A stretch of 64,000 bases of DNA, from NCBI RefSeq assembly GCF_026240015.1, contig NZ_JAPIUX010000003.1, positions 1 to 64,000 of the forward strand, in the 5' to 3' direction. The notes beneath the pieces are model-generated. The model had not been told where the DNA came from, did no database searches, and was given only the letters and a program-made list of their open reading frames with translations. Positions 8,075-17,055 of the stretch are shown in pieces. Position numbers and translations under genes: made by a program. The stretch comes from Acetobacter farinalis. GTDB taxonomy: Bacteria > Pseudomonadota > Alphaproteobacteria > Acetobacterales > Acetobacteraceae. The stretch's first letter is position 1; every line of letters begins with the position of its first letter.

Positions 8075-9280
8075 ATGCTGAATCACCCCCTGCTGCACCG
8101 CGTGAAAGCGTTTTTCACTCCAGGCACTCTGGACCGCTATCTGATTGCGCAGCTTGTTCCCCCCTTCATGGTCGCACTTTCTGTGGTGATGATCGCCCTG
8201 CTGCTGGAACGGCTGCTGGTGCTTTTCAATCTGCTGGCCGCAGGCAACAACCATCTCGGCATTTTTGTTGAGCTGCTGACCACCCTTCTGCCTCATTATC
8301 TGGGGCTGGCCATACCGGCCGCGCTGTGTGTAAGCGTTTTTTCCATTATCCGGCGCATGAGCCAGAATGAAGAGATTGATGCCATCACGAGTAGCGGCAT
8401 CTCTCTGGTGCGTATCACCCGCCCCTATATCCTGCTTGGGGGCGTGCTGAGCTTTATTGCCTTCCTGCTGTACGGGTTTGTTCAGCCGCATGCCCGATAT
8501 GATTTCCGTGCGACCTTCTACACAGCCAGCCACACCGGGTGGGCACCGCGGCTGCAATCCAACATGTTTGCAAGCCCCTCCCCCACGCTCACCATTGTGG
8601 CAGACCACGTTACACAGGGCGGGTCAGACCTGCAGGGCGTGTTTATCCGCGATACCTCGGACCATCAGGAGCGCGATATTACTGCCCGGCACGGCCATAT
8701 CCGCCTGGCCTCTGACAATTCCGCCGTGGAAATTGATCTGGAAAACGGCACAATTCTGACTGATCCCGGCAAGGGCCTCCCTACCCTCACCACGTTTGAG
8801 CACGCAACGCGCCTGCTGACACGGGCAAACCATATTGCCCCGTTCCGTGAACGCGGAGAGGATGAACGGGAGCTGACCTCCCCGGAGCTGGTCAGCCGGC
8901 TTCTGCATCAGGACCCGTCCATCTCCCGCCCGCATATGCGCTCGGAAGTGCATTTTCGTCTGGCCCGCAGCCTGACCATTCCCTTCATTCCCGCCCTGGC
9001 TGCGGCTCTGGCCATCATGCGCAAACGCCAGCGGAGCAGTGCCGGGCTGGTGCTGGCCTTTATTGTCATGGTGGGGTTTGATCACATGCTCCAGTTCGGG
9101 CACAGCATGGTCGCTACCAAGAAGGCCTCGCTTCTGATGATCTGGGGCCCGGCCCTTGTGTTTGTCACTGGCAGCTCCCTGTTGCTGCTTTATAAGTCCG
9201 GCACGTTCCAGACTCTGAAGGCCCGGTGGGGCGGCGCGCGGCGCATCGAAAAGAAAAACAACCAGAAGGCCCTGCCTTGA
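8075..9280 (+). CDS. lptF: LPS export permease LptF
   Basis: This 401-residue YjgP/YjgQ family protein has paired N-terminal membrane segments (about 23-45 and 55-85), a large periplasmic domain in the middle and further segments after residue 300. The RRMSQNEEIDAITSSGIS stretch is the conserved cytoplasmic coupling region that contacts the LptB ATPase. LptF and LptG form the inner membrane part of the LptB2FG extractor that moves LPS toward LptC. It starts seven bases after the metallophosphoesterase stop. lptB and lptC are not in the window. Confidence 0.85.
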   Translation: MLNHPLLHRVKAFFTPGTLDRYLIAQLVPPFMVALSVVMIALLLERLLVLFNLLAAGNNHLGIFVELLTTLLPHYLGLAIPAALCVSVFSIIRRMSQNEEIDAITSSGISLVRITRPYILLGGVLSFIAFLLYGFVQPHARYDFRATFYTASHTGWAPRLQSNMFASPSPTLTIVADHVTQGGSDLQGVFIRDTSDHQERDITARHGHIRLASDNSAVEIDLENGTILTDPGKGLPTLTTFEHATRLLTRANHIAPFRERGEDERELTSPELVSRLLHQDPSISRPHMRSEVHFRLARSLTIPFIPALAAALAIMRKRQRSSAGLVLAFIVMVGFDHMLQFGHSMVATKKASLLMIWGPALVFVTGSSLLLLYKSGTFQTLKARWGGARRIEKKNNQKALP

Positions 9281-10371
9281 AAACGCAGCCTCCCGCCCCG
9301 ACCCATGTTCTGCTGCGCTACCTGTCTGGCGTGCTGTTCAACCGTGTGATGTTCAGTTCCGCCATTCTGGTCGGGCTGATGGAAATTCTGGCCCTTCTGG
9401 AACAGACCACCCCCATTCTCCAGCGGCATCTGGGGGTGGCCGGTATCCTGACCTATGCGGGCATGCGGCTGCCGTTTCTGATGTCTGGAGCCCTGCCCCT
9501 TGGCGTGCTGATTGGCGCGCTGCTGATGCTGACGCAAATGACGCTCGCCAGCGAGATGGCCATCCTGCAGGCCTCCGGCCTGTCCATGTGGGGGCTCTAC
9601 AAGCGGCTTGTTCCGGCCACCCTGCTGGTTGGCGCGCTGGGGATTGTTCTGGATGATCAGGTCACACCCCGATCCGAGCAGGCTCTGGCGGCCTGGTGGA
9701 ACCGTACGGACCCACACCCGGAGGACGGCCACGCCTTCTGGTTTCATGAAGGCGGGCGACTCGCGCATGTGCGGTATGTGGCGGATGGCGGCAACATGCT
9801 CGCGCACCTTGACCTCTACACCCGTACTCCTGAAGGCCTGCTTCAGGAAACACTCCATGCCGAACGCGCGGACTATACCCATGCCCACGGCTGGCAGCTT
9901 CATGCCATTACCCGCGTTCAGATAGACCAGCAGAAAGCCCAGAGGCTCCCCGCAGAGGACAGCATGCCCTGGCAGACCACCCTGCACCCGTGGGATTTCA
10001 TCAGGCTTTCCGCCGAAAACCCTCCGCTTTCTTCCGGCACCATTATCGGGATGCTCCGTGGGCGGTTGCCTTCGGATTCCAGTTCGGGATTTCTGCAGGC
10101 CGGCCTGCTGGAACGCTTCCTCCGCCCCGCGGCCATGATGGTGCTGCTGTTGCTTGCCATGCCGGTAATCTATATCCCCCCCAGAACAGGCACACGTAGC
10201 TGGGTTCCGGTCTGGTGCCTTGGGGCCGGGCTACTTTTCATTATTGCGCAAGGGCTGTTACGGGCCATGGGAAATGCAGGACTTCTGCCCCCGCCCGTTG
10301 CAACCATTCCCGGGTTGATTATCTTCACGCTCGGGGCAGTCACTGCGCTCCTGAGGAACGAAGCAAAATGA
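9277..10371 (+). CDS. lptG: LPS export permease LptG
   Basis: The 364-residue partner of LptF has the same architecture: N-terminal membrane segments, a conserved LTQMTLASEMAILQASGLS coupling region, a periplasmic domain and C-terminal segments (PAAMMVLLLLAMPVIYI and later). I place the start at the TTG at 9277, which overlaps the lptF stop (TTGA) and has AGAAGG at 9264-9269. A frame from 9226 would lie inside lptF without a ribosome site. The overlaps on both sides (TTGA and ATGA) imply translation coupled to lptF and to the hydroxylase. Confidence 0.85.
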   Translation: MKTQPPAPTHVLLRYLSGVLFNRVMFSSAILVGLMEILALLEQTTPILQRHLGVAGILTYAGMRLPFLMSGALPLGVLIGALLMLTQMTLASEMAILQASGLSMWGLYKRLVPATLLVGALGIVLDDQVTPRSEQALAAWWNRTDPHPEDGHAFWFHEGGRLAHVRYVADGGNMLAHLDLYTRTPEGLLQETLHAERADYTHAHGWQLHAITRVQIDQQKAQRLPAEDSMPWQTTLHPWDFIRLSAENPPLSSGTIIGMLRGRLPSDSSSGFLQAGLLERFLRPAAMMVLLLLAMPVIYIPPRTGTRSWVPVWCLGAGLLFIIAQGLLRAMGNAGLLPPPVATIPGLIIFTLGAVTALLRNEAK

Positions 10372-11144
10372 GCGGCACTCTGAATAACGCAACCCTACGG
10401 ACAGGCCGGAGTTTCGATCTGGGCAAGATGAACCTCCGGCAGTTGTGGGTTGCCTATCTGACCTACCCGACCATCCTGCTGTATTTTGTGCTGATTATCG
10501 CCAGCGTTGCAGCCTCGGTCCTTGCCTTTGCGGGGTGGGGCCCCACGCTTGTTGCGATTGTGGCGGTCATTCTGGTCTATCCGCTGGCGTGGTACCTGCT
10601 GCATCGTTACGTTCTGCACGGGCGCATGCTGTACAAGATGAAATGGACGTCCTCCCTGTGGAAGCGCATCCATTTTGACCATCATCAGGACCCACATCTG
10701 CTGGATGTTCTGTTTGGCTCCCCCCTCACCACGGTGCCGACCATCGGCTGCATTACCGGGCCCATCGGCTATCTGATCGGGGGCTGGGGCGCGGCCGCCA
10801 CGGCATTTGGCACGGGTCTGGTCATTACCTGCATCTATGAATTCTTCCACTGCATCCAGCACCTGAACTACAAGCCTCGTTCCGCATGGATCCAGCGCAT
10901 GAAAGCGCGGCACGTCCTGCACCATTTTCATGATGAAGACGGCAACTTCGGCATTACCAGCTTTGTGGTGGACCGCCTGTTCGGCAGTTACTATGTGGAC
11001 GCCAAAGCCCGCCCCCGCAGCCCTACCGTGTTCAATCTGGGGTATGACATCAAGGAAGCCGGGCGCTTCCCCTGGGTCATGCGTCTGACAGGCTCCCCCC
11101 CGCGTGACCGGCCCGATGGCGCACGCCCGGACGCCAGATCATGA
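10368..11144 (+). CDS. Fatty acid hydroxylase (sterol desaturase superfamily), candidate ceramide hydroxylase
   Basis: This 258-residue membrane di-iron enzyme carries the full histidine set: HRYVLHG (79-85), HFDHHQDPH (102-110), HCIQH (161-165) and HVLHHFH (182-188). It has hydrophobic segments at about 33-75 and 125-160. The spacing is that of the fatty acid hydroxylase superfamily, which includes fatty acid 2-hydroxylase and sphinganine C4-hydroxylase. Its ATG overlaps the lptG stop (ATGA), with GAGGAA at 10353-10358. Acetobacter ceramides are known to carry 2-hydroxypalmitate, so a fatty acid 2-hydroxylase acting in ceramide synthesis is a good guess. Confidence 0.75.
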   Translation: MSGTLNNATLRTGRSFDLGKMNLRQLWVAYLTYPTILLYFVLIIASVAASVLAFAGWGPTLVAIVAVILVYPLAWYLLHRYVLHGRMLYKMKWTSSLWKRIHFDHHQDPHLLDVLFGSPLTTVPTIGCITGPIGYLIGGWGAAATAFGTGLVITCIYEFFHCIQHLNYKPRSAWIQRMKARHVLHHFHDEDGNFGITSFVVDRLFGSYYVDAKARPRSPTVFNLGYDIKEAGRFPWVMRLTGSPPRDRPDGARPDARS

Positions 11145-11172
11145 TGCGCGCTCATCACACCAGACACCCGGT

Positions 11173-11961
11173 ATGAGCACGCCGCGCGGAGCACTTTCCG
11201 CACTGGTTCTGGCCGGGACACGCCCCGGCACGCCAGACCCGATGGCACAGGCTTATGGCGTGTCCCACAAGGCCATTCTGCCCGTAGCGGGCGTCCCCAT
11301 GATCCTGCGCGTAATTCAGGCTCTGCGGGCCACGCCGGAAATCGGACGGATTGCTGTCTGTATTGATGCCCCCGCCGTTCTGGAGGGTCTCCTCCCCACG
11401 GATATCGAGATCATCCCCGCCAGCCCGAACGGCCCCAGCGCCAGCGTGCTGGCCGGGCTGGAGCGGATGGGAACTCCCTTGCTGGTCACCACTGCTGACA
11501 ATGCCCTGCTGCGCTCGGCCTGGATCAGTGAGTTTCTGGCCCGATGCAGCCCGCAGAGTGACGTGGCCGCCGCCGTTGCGCCGGAGGCCGTGGTCCTGCG
11601 GGACGTTCCCGGCACGAAGCGCACTTTTGTCAGGCTGGCCGATATGGCGTTTTCCGGCTGTAACCTGTTCCTGTTCCGCACGCCCGCGGCTTTGCAGGTT
11701 GCCGCCCTGTGGCAGCGCGTGGAAAAAAACCGCAAGCACCCGTTGCGCATTGCCTGGCTGCTTGGCCCCGGCATTCTGCTGCGGGCACTGTGCAAGAAGC
11801 TGACCCGCGCCGCCTTGTGCGCGCGGATTGGGGCCCTGAGTGGCACAACGGCCGAACTGGTGCCGCTTTCAGATGGTCGGGCTGCGGTGGACGTGGATAA
11901 GCCGGCCGATCTGGAACTGACGGAAAAGCTGATTGCCGCTGAAGCCGCAGCGAAACCCTGA
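11173..11961 (+). CDS. MobA-like nucleotidyltransferase
   Basis: The 262-residue protein begins with a nucleotidyltransferase signature, SALVLAGTRPG, followed by KAILPVAGVPMILRVI, and later has TTADNALL as the metal-binding Asp region and AVDVDKPADLE at the C-terminus. These are features of MobA/GlmU-N type NTP transferases. The usual G-G-x-G-x-R loop is altered to GTRPGTPD. I prefer the ATG at 11173; a GTG at 11104 or ATG at 11116 would overlap the hydroxylase. It sits six bases before the glycosyltransferase, suggesting that it makes an activated sugar or alcohol for head-group transfer; the substrate is unknown. Confidence 0.65.
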   Translation: MSTPRGALSALVLAGTRPGTPDPMAQAYGVSHKAILPVAGVPMILRVIQALRATPEIGRIAVCIDAPAVLEGLLPTDIEIIPASPNGPSASVLAGLERMGTPLLVTTADNALLRSAWISEFLARCSPQSDVAAAVAPEAVVLRDVPGTKRTFVRLADMAFSGCNLFLFRTPAALQVAALWQRVEKNRKHPLRIAWLLGPGILLRALCKKLTRAALCARIGALSGTTAELVPLSDGRAAVDVDKPADLELTEKLIAAEAAAKP

Positions 11962-11967
11962 GCCACC

Positions 11968-13053
11968 ATGCGCATTGCCTATCTTATCAATTCGACCGAA
12001 GGGGGCGGTGCGGCGTTTCCTGTACCGGCCATTACCGGTGTGTTTCGCAATGCCGGGCATGAGGTGGCCGTTTTCGCCCTGACGCGGCGCGATGGCCGGG
12101 CCATCAAGCCCATGCAGGATGCCGGGCTTGATGTCCGGATTCGTGATGGCGGCCGAAAAGATCATCTCGCCGCCCTGTTCTGGCTGAAGCAGCAGATGGA
12201 CGCCTGGCGCCCCACCCATATCTGGACCTCCCTGACGCGCGCGACACTGCTCGGGCAGATTATCGGCCAGATGCGGGGTGTGCCTGTGGCAAGCTGGCAG
12301 CATTCCGCCCGGCTCCGCCCGCCCAACGGCACCCTGCTGCGTCTGCGGCGAAACGCCTCCTGCCTCTGGCTGGGCGATTCCCGATACGTGACGGACATCA
12401 CGCGCCAGCAACTCCACATTCCCTCTGAGCGCCTGCTGTGCTGGCCGATTTTTCACGCGCGCCCCACAGCCCTTCAGTCCCGCCCCTGGATGCGGGGGGA
12501 ACCTGTGCGCCTTGGTTCTCTGGGGCGGCTGCATCCGGTGAAAGGGTTTGACACGCTCTGTCTGGCCCTCGCCCGGCTCAGACAGGCAGAGGCGCTCCCC
12601 CCTTTTCATCTGACCCTTGCGGGAGAAGGTGAGGAACGCCCGGCACTGGAAGCCCTCATCCGTGAAAACGGGCTGAGCGAACAGATTTCCTTGCCCGGCT
12701 TCTGCGAGAGGACGGAGCAGTTTCTGGCCGACCAGCATCTTTATCTGCAACCGTCCCACTGGGAAGGGTTCTGCATGGGCGCGCATGAGGCCATGCAGGC
12801 GGGTTTACCCGTTATTGCCTCCGCCGTTGGAGAACTGACGCATTCCATCCGGAATGGCGTAACCGGCTGGACCGTCCCGCCGAAGGACCCTGATGCACTG
12901 GCCCAAGCTCTGGCAACCGCCCTGAGCCAGCCGGAGCAGCTCGCACCCATGGGGCAGGCTGGCCGGAACTATGTCCTGACCCAGTTCAGCGAACAGGCCT
13001 TTACCCGTGCGGGTGAAGCCGCCCTGCAGAAATTTGCCTCCCTCACACCCTGA
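11968..13053 (+). CDS. GT4-family glycosyltransferase
   Basis: The 361-residue GT-B glycosyltransferase shows an N-terminal INSTEGGGA acceptor loop, GSLGRLHPVKGFDTL in the middle and the C-terminal family signature PSHWEGFCMGAHEAMQAGLPVIAS with the conserved Glu pair, then TGWTVPPKD. This is the retaining GT4 type that uses a nucleotide sugar. It closes the plus-strand lipid/envelope run and converges on the phosphatase gene 12 bases downstream. It could glycosylate the sphingolipid or LPS core; the sequence does not decide. Confidence 0.8.
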   Translation: MRIAYLINSTEGGGAAFPVPAITGVFRNAGHEVAVFALTRRDGRAIKPMQDAGLDVRIRDGGRKDHLAALFWLKQQMDAWRPTHIWTSLTRATLLGQIIGQMRGVPVASWQHSARLRPPNGTLLRLRRNASCLWLGDSRYVTDITRQQLHIPSERLLCWPIFHARPTALQSRPWMRGEPVRLGSLGRLHPVKGFDTLCLALARLRQAEALPPFHLTLAGEGEERPALEALIRENGLSEQISLPGFCERTEQFLADQHLYLQPSHWEGFCMGAHEAMQAGLPVIASAVGELTHSIRNGVTGWTVPPKDPDALAQALATALSQPEQLAPMGQAGRNYVLTQFSEQAFTRAGEAALQKFASLTP

Positions 13054-13065
13054 GCACCTCTGACA

Positions 13066-13737
13066 CTACCCTAGAAGAGCCTGTGCCTTGACTGGAACCT
13101 CCGCCATGCTTGCCGCACTGGCGTCCGCCGCGTTTGCGAAAGCCGGATCCCCATAGCCCCATGCGGCAAACAGGGAGGGTGCTCCCGCACCTTTTGCTGC
13201 CAGCAGATCGGGCATCATATCCCCGACCATCACCGTGCTGGCGGGCTGCCCCCCGGCCTGAGCAATGGTGCCCAGCAGATGGCGCGGGTCCGGCTTTCTG
13301 ACAGGAAAGCTGTCCCCGCCCCCTATGCTGGCAAACAGCGGCGTCAGTCCGAACTGGTCAAGAATATGCCGCGCCGCTGCTTCGGGCTTGTTGGTGCAGA
13401 CAGCCAGCCGCCAGCCCTGCCCCCGCAACACCTCAAGTGCCGCCTCCGTGCCGGGAAAAAGACGGGAAAGGCGCGTTGCACGCGGGGTGTACAGCGCGAG
13501 AAACTGTCGGACGATCTGATCCGGCTGCATCCCCACATTTCCGGCAGGGTCCGCCGTATGGATCAGCGCTTCCGCCAGCGCCTGCACCCCATTGCCAATC
13601 ATACCGCGCACCACACTGTCCGACACGGGCGGCAGGCCGTGTGAAGCCAGAATTTCGCGCACGCAATCCGCAATATCCGGCAGGGAGTCCAGCAGGGTGC
13701 CGTCCATATCAAACACTGCAAGCCTTGGGTGAGTCAT
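13066..13737 (-). CDS. gph: Phosphoglycolate phosphatase, HAD family
   Basis: The 223-residue HAD hydrolase has motif I FDMDGTLLDSLPDIADCV at the N-terminus, motif II VCTNKP, and the motif III/IV region KPDPRHLL then VGDMMPDLLAAKGAG. The cap domain has the helical form of the Gph group. It removes phosphate from 2-phosphoglycolate formed by DNA repair and oxygenation side reactions. Substrates within this family vary, so the exact substrate is inferred. It is transcribed away from glmU. Confidence 0.75.
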   Translation of the reverse strand: MTHPRLAVFDMDGTLLDSLPDIADCVREILASHGLPPVSDSVVRGMIGNGVQALAEALIHTADPAGNVGMQPDQIVRQFLALYTPRATRLSRLFPGTEAALEVLRGQGWRLAVCTNKPEAAARHILDQFGLTPLFASIGGGDSFPVRKPDPRHLLGTIAQAGGQPASTVMVGDMMPDLLAAKGAGAPSLFAAWGYGDPAFANAADASAASMAEVPVKAQALLG

Positions 13738-13847
13738 GGACTGTTATCCTTCGGTAAATTTCGGAAAAATTTTATGATACCCTTATAACGCCTTTACCCT
13801 GCCAGACGTTTGACACGTGCATGAGCTTGGCTTACCGCAAGGTGATC

Positions 13848-15194
13848 ATGACGTCTTCCTCCTCATCCCGCCCCGCCACCGCCGTGCTGCTGGCCGCAGG
13901 CCTTGGCACCCGTATGAAATCCTCTCGCCCGAAGGCCATGCAGCGTCTTGCAGGCAGGCCCATGCTGGCTCACCTGATAGCCAGCGCGGCCGAGGTGTTT
14001 GACCGGCTGGTAATCGTCATCGGTCCGGAGATGGCCGATGTGGCTGAACTGGCTGCCCCTTACCCTGTTGTGATCCAGCATGAACGTCTGGGCACCGCAC
14101 ACGCCGCCCTGCAGGCGGAAGAATGGTTTGGCGAGGGGGATGTCGCGGTCCTGTATGCTGATAATCCGCTGATCTCCTCTGAAACACTCACCCGCCTTCT
14201 CGAAGCGCGGCATGCGCCGGATGTCGGGCTGGCGCTTCTGGCCATGCGCCCCACTGAACCGGGCCGTTATGGCCGGGTGATTGCGCATGACGGCCTTGTG
14301 GAACGGATTGTGGAATGGGCGGATGCCACGCCGGAAGAGCGGGCTGTTGATCTGTGCAATGCCGGTGTACTGTGCGCGGATGCCGCAACCTTCCGCCGCT
14401 GGCTGCACAGCGTGAAAAATGACAACGCAAAAGGCGAGTTCTACCTGACGGACGTGGTTGATTGCGCCGTGGCCGATGGCGTGCGCGTCCACGCGGTGGA
14501 AGCCGCCGAGGCTGAACTACGCGGTATCAACTCCCGCAGTGAACTGGCCGAAGCGGAAGCCGCCCTGCAAAACCGCCTGCGCCAGAAGGCCATGGAAAAC
14601 GGCGTGACTCTGGTCGCACCTGAAACCGTCTTTTTCTGTGCGGATACCACGCTGGCTCCGGATGTTCTGGTGGAACCCCATGTGGTGTTCGGCCCCGGTG
14701 TGACCGTTGAAAGCGGTGTGGAAATCCGCGCCTTCAGCCATCTGGAAGGCTGCACGGTACAGGCGAATGCCATTATCGGCCCGTATGCCCGCCTGCGCAG
14801 CGGCACCAATATTGGCGCACAAGCCCGCGTCGGGAACTTTGTGGAAGTGAAAAACACCACACTCGGTGATGGCGCCAAGGCCAACCACCTGACCTATCTG
14901 GGGGATGCCTCCATCGGGGCTGGCACCAATATCGGCGCAGGAACCATTACCTGTAATTATGATGGTTTCTTCAAACACAGGACGACCATTGGGGACCGGG
15001 TTTTTGTCGGCTCCAATGCCATTCTGGTCGCCCCTGTCAGTATAGGCACCAATGCGCTGGTCGCGGCTGGCAGCGTGATTACCAAGGACGTGCCTGAAGA
15101 GGCCATGGCCTTTGGCCGCCCCCGGCAGGAAAACAAGCCGGAACTGGGCAAACGCTTCAAGGAAACCCTTCGGGCCAGAAAGGAAAACGGCTGA
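13848..15194 (+). CDS. glmU: Bifunctional UDP-GlcNAc pyrophosphorylase / GlcN-1-P acetyltransferase
   Basis: The 448-residue GlmU has the uridylyltransferase loop LLAAGLGTRMKSSRPKAM at about 16-33, YADNPL as metal site, and a C-terminal left-handed beta helix with NFVEVKNTTLG, NHLTYLGDASIG and NIGAGTITCNYDG. It makes UDP-GlcNAc for peptidoglycan and lipid A from GlcN-1-P. I place the start at the ATG at 13848 because AAGG lies five bases upstream; an ATG at 13821 would add nine residues but has no ribosome site. The stop overlaps the glmS start (TGATG), so both steps of UDP-GlcNAc supply are coupled. Confidence 0.92.
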   Translation: MTSSSSSRPATAVLLAAGLGTRMKSSRPKAMQRLAGRPMLAHLIASAAEVFDRLVIVIGPEMADVAELAAPYPVVIQHERLGTAHAALQAEEWFGEGDVAVLYADNPLISSETLTRLLEARHAPDVGLALLAMRPTEPGRYGRVIAHDGLVERIVEWADATPEERAVDLCNAGVLCADAATFRRWLHSVKNDNAKGEFYLTDVVDCAVADGVRVHAVEAAEAELRGINSRSELAEAEAALQNRLRQKAMENGVTLVAPETVFFCADTTLAPDVLVEPHVVFGPGVTVESGVEIRAFSHLEGCTVQANAIIGPYARLRSGTNIGAQARVGNFVEVKNTTLGDGAKANHLTYLGDASIGAGTNIGAGTITCNYDGFFKHRTTIGDRVFVGSNAILVAPVSIGTNALVAAGSVITKDVPEEAMAFGRPRQENKPELGKRFKETLRARKENG

Positions 15195-17017
15195 TGTGCG
15201 GAATATGCGGCGTTGTCGGCCTGCGGCACGCCACCCCGATTGTTTTTGAAGGTCTGCGGCGGCTGGAATATCGCGGGTATGATTCCGCAGGGATCGCAAC
15301 ACTGGCGAATGGCCGGGTAGAACGCCGCCGCGCGGCGGGCAAGCTGGACAATCTGGCCCACGTTCTGGAAGAAAACCCGCTCCCCGGCACCACCGGCATT
15401 GGCCACACACGCTGGGCCACGCATGGCGCGCCTACCACCTGCAACGCCCATCCGCACAGCACGGAGCGGGTTGCGATTGTCCATAACGGCATTATCGAAA
15501 ACTTTGAGACCCTCCGCCGGGAGCTTGAAGCCGTCGGGCAGGTTTTCCATACGGAAACGGACAGCGAAACCATCGCCCTGATGGTGGATTATCATCTGGC
15601 GCAGGGCCTTGGCCCGAAAGAGGCCGCTCTCAAAACCCTTCAGCGCCTGGAAGGGGCCTATGCCATCGCAATGATTTTTGCGGGGCATGAAGGGCTGATG
15701 ATTGGCGCCCGCCACAATGCCCCTCTGGCTGTGGGCTATGGTGACGGGGAAATGTTTCTGGGCTCTGACTCCCTCGCCCTCGCCCCGCTGACCCGCCGCA
15801 TTACCTACATGGATGATGGGGACTGCGTGGTGATCACCCCCGCGGGCGCTGAATTCATGACGTTTGATGGCACGCCCGTCACGCGGAAAGAGCAGACAAC
15901 CGCACTGGTCGCAGGGGCTATCGGCAAGGATGGCTACCGCCATTACATGGAAAAGGAACTGCACGAACACCCGCTGGTTATCGGCCAGACGCTCCAGCGT
16001 CTGGTAGACCCGGCGAGCCGCACGGTTGTGCTGCCCGACATGCCGTTCGATCTGGCGTCCGTGCCCCGCGCTGTCATCACCGCCTGCGGGTCCGCATTCT
16101 ATGCGGGCATGATCGGCCGGTACTGGCTGGAAGATATTGCCCGCCTGCCGGTGGATATCGATGTGGCCAGTGAGATGCGCTACCGCAATCCGCCGCTCAC
16201 ATCCGGCTCCCTTGGGGTGCTCGTCTCCCAGTCCGGTGAGACGGCGGATACGCTGGCGGCCCTCCGCAGCCTGCGGGAAAAGGCGGTGCATATCCTCTCC
16301 ATCCTGAACGTGGAGCAGAGCACCATGGCGCGGGAAAGTGCTGTTGTGCTCGGCACGGTCGCCGGTCCGGAAATTTCAGTCGCCTCCACCAAGGCCTTTA
16401 CCGCCCAGTTGACCGTTCTGGCCTGCCTGACCATTGCCACGGCCCGTGCCCGCGGCACGCTGGACACCGCGGGGGAAGAAGCTCTGGTGGCTGCCCTGCT
16501 TGATCTGCCCAGCCGTGCGGCTGACGTGTTCACGTCAGGCGATGCCATCCGCCGCATGGCGCGGGTCGTAGCGGAAGCGCGGGATGTGCTCTACCTTGGC
16601 CGGGGCAGCATGTTCCCCGTCGCCATGGAAGGCGCTCTGAAGCTGAAGGAAATTTCCTACATCCACGCAGAGGCCTACGCTGCGGGTGAGATGAAGCACG
16701 GCCCCATCTCCCTGATCGACAGAACCGTGCCGATTGTTGCCAGCGCGCCGTACACACCGCTGTTTGATAAAACGCTTTCCAACCTTCAGGAAGCCAAGGC
16801 CCGCGGCGGACGCCTGCTGGTCTTTACCGACACCAAGGGCGCGGACCGTGTCTCTGCCATTGCAGAAGATATGGTGGTGCTGCCGCATGTGCATGATTTT
16901 GTGGCCCCCATCCTGCAAACCATTCCGGTGCAGATGCTGGCTTATGAAGTTGCCGTGCTCAAAGGCACGGATGTGGACCAACCCCGCAACCTCGCAAAGT
17001 CAGTCACGGTCGAATAA
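15194..17017 (+). CDS. glmS: Glutamine-fructose-6-phosphate aminotransferase (isomerizing)
   Basis: The 607-residue enzyme starts MCGICGVVG, with Cys2 as the N-terminal nucleophile of the glutaminase domain. GHTRWATHG and HNGIIEN follow. Two SIS domains make up the rest (ACGSAFYAG, SQSGETADT, YLGRGSMFPVAMEGALKLKE), and it ends DQPRNLAKSVTVE, the family's usual C-terminus. It converts fructose-6-phosphate and glutamine to glucosamine-6-phosphate. It is the second gene of the glmU-glmS pair. No riboswitch is expected or seen, since it is read by coupling with glmU. A hairpin follows at 17056. Confidence 0.95.
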   Translation: MCGICGVVGLRHATPIVFEGLRRLEYRGYDSAGIATLANGRVERRRAAGKLDNLAHVLEENPLPGTTGIGHTRWATHGAPTTCNAHPHSTERVAIVHNGIIENFETLRRELEAVGQVFHTETDSETIALMVDYHLAQGLGPKEAALKTLQRLEGAYAIAMIFAGHEGLMIGARHNAPLAVGYGDGEMFLGSDSLALAPLTRRITYMDDGDCVVITPAGAEFMTFDGTPVTRKEQTTALVAGAIGKDGYRHYMEKELHEHPLVIGQTLQRLVDPASRTVVLPDMPFDLASVPRAVITACGSAFYAGMIGRYWLEDIARLPVDIDVASEMRYRNPPLTSGSLGVLVSQSGETADTLAALRSLREKAVHILSILNVEQSTMARESAVVLGTVAGPEISVASTKAFTAQLTVLACLTIATARARGTLDTAGEEALVAALLDLPSRAADVFTSGDAIRRMARVVAEARDVLYLGRGSMFPVAMEGALKLKEISYIHAEAYAAGEMKHGPISLIDRTVPIVASAPYTPLFDKTLSNLQEAKARGGRLLVFTDTKGADRVSAIAEDMVVLPHVHDFVAPILQTIPVQMLAYEVAVLKGTDVDQPRNLAKSVTVE

Positions 17018-17055
17018 GGACGCTTGATCCCTGCAAGGGCACGCGTCCGGAAAAG

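Noticed and set aside
14957..16291. A 444-codon antisense frame over the glmU-glmS junction
   Set aside because: It covers conserved coding sequence on the other strand and lacks a ribosome site and motifs.
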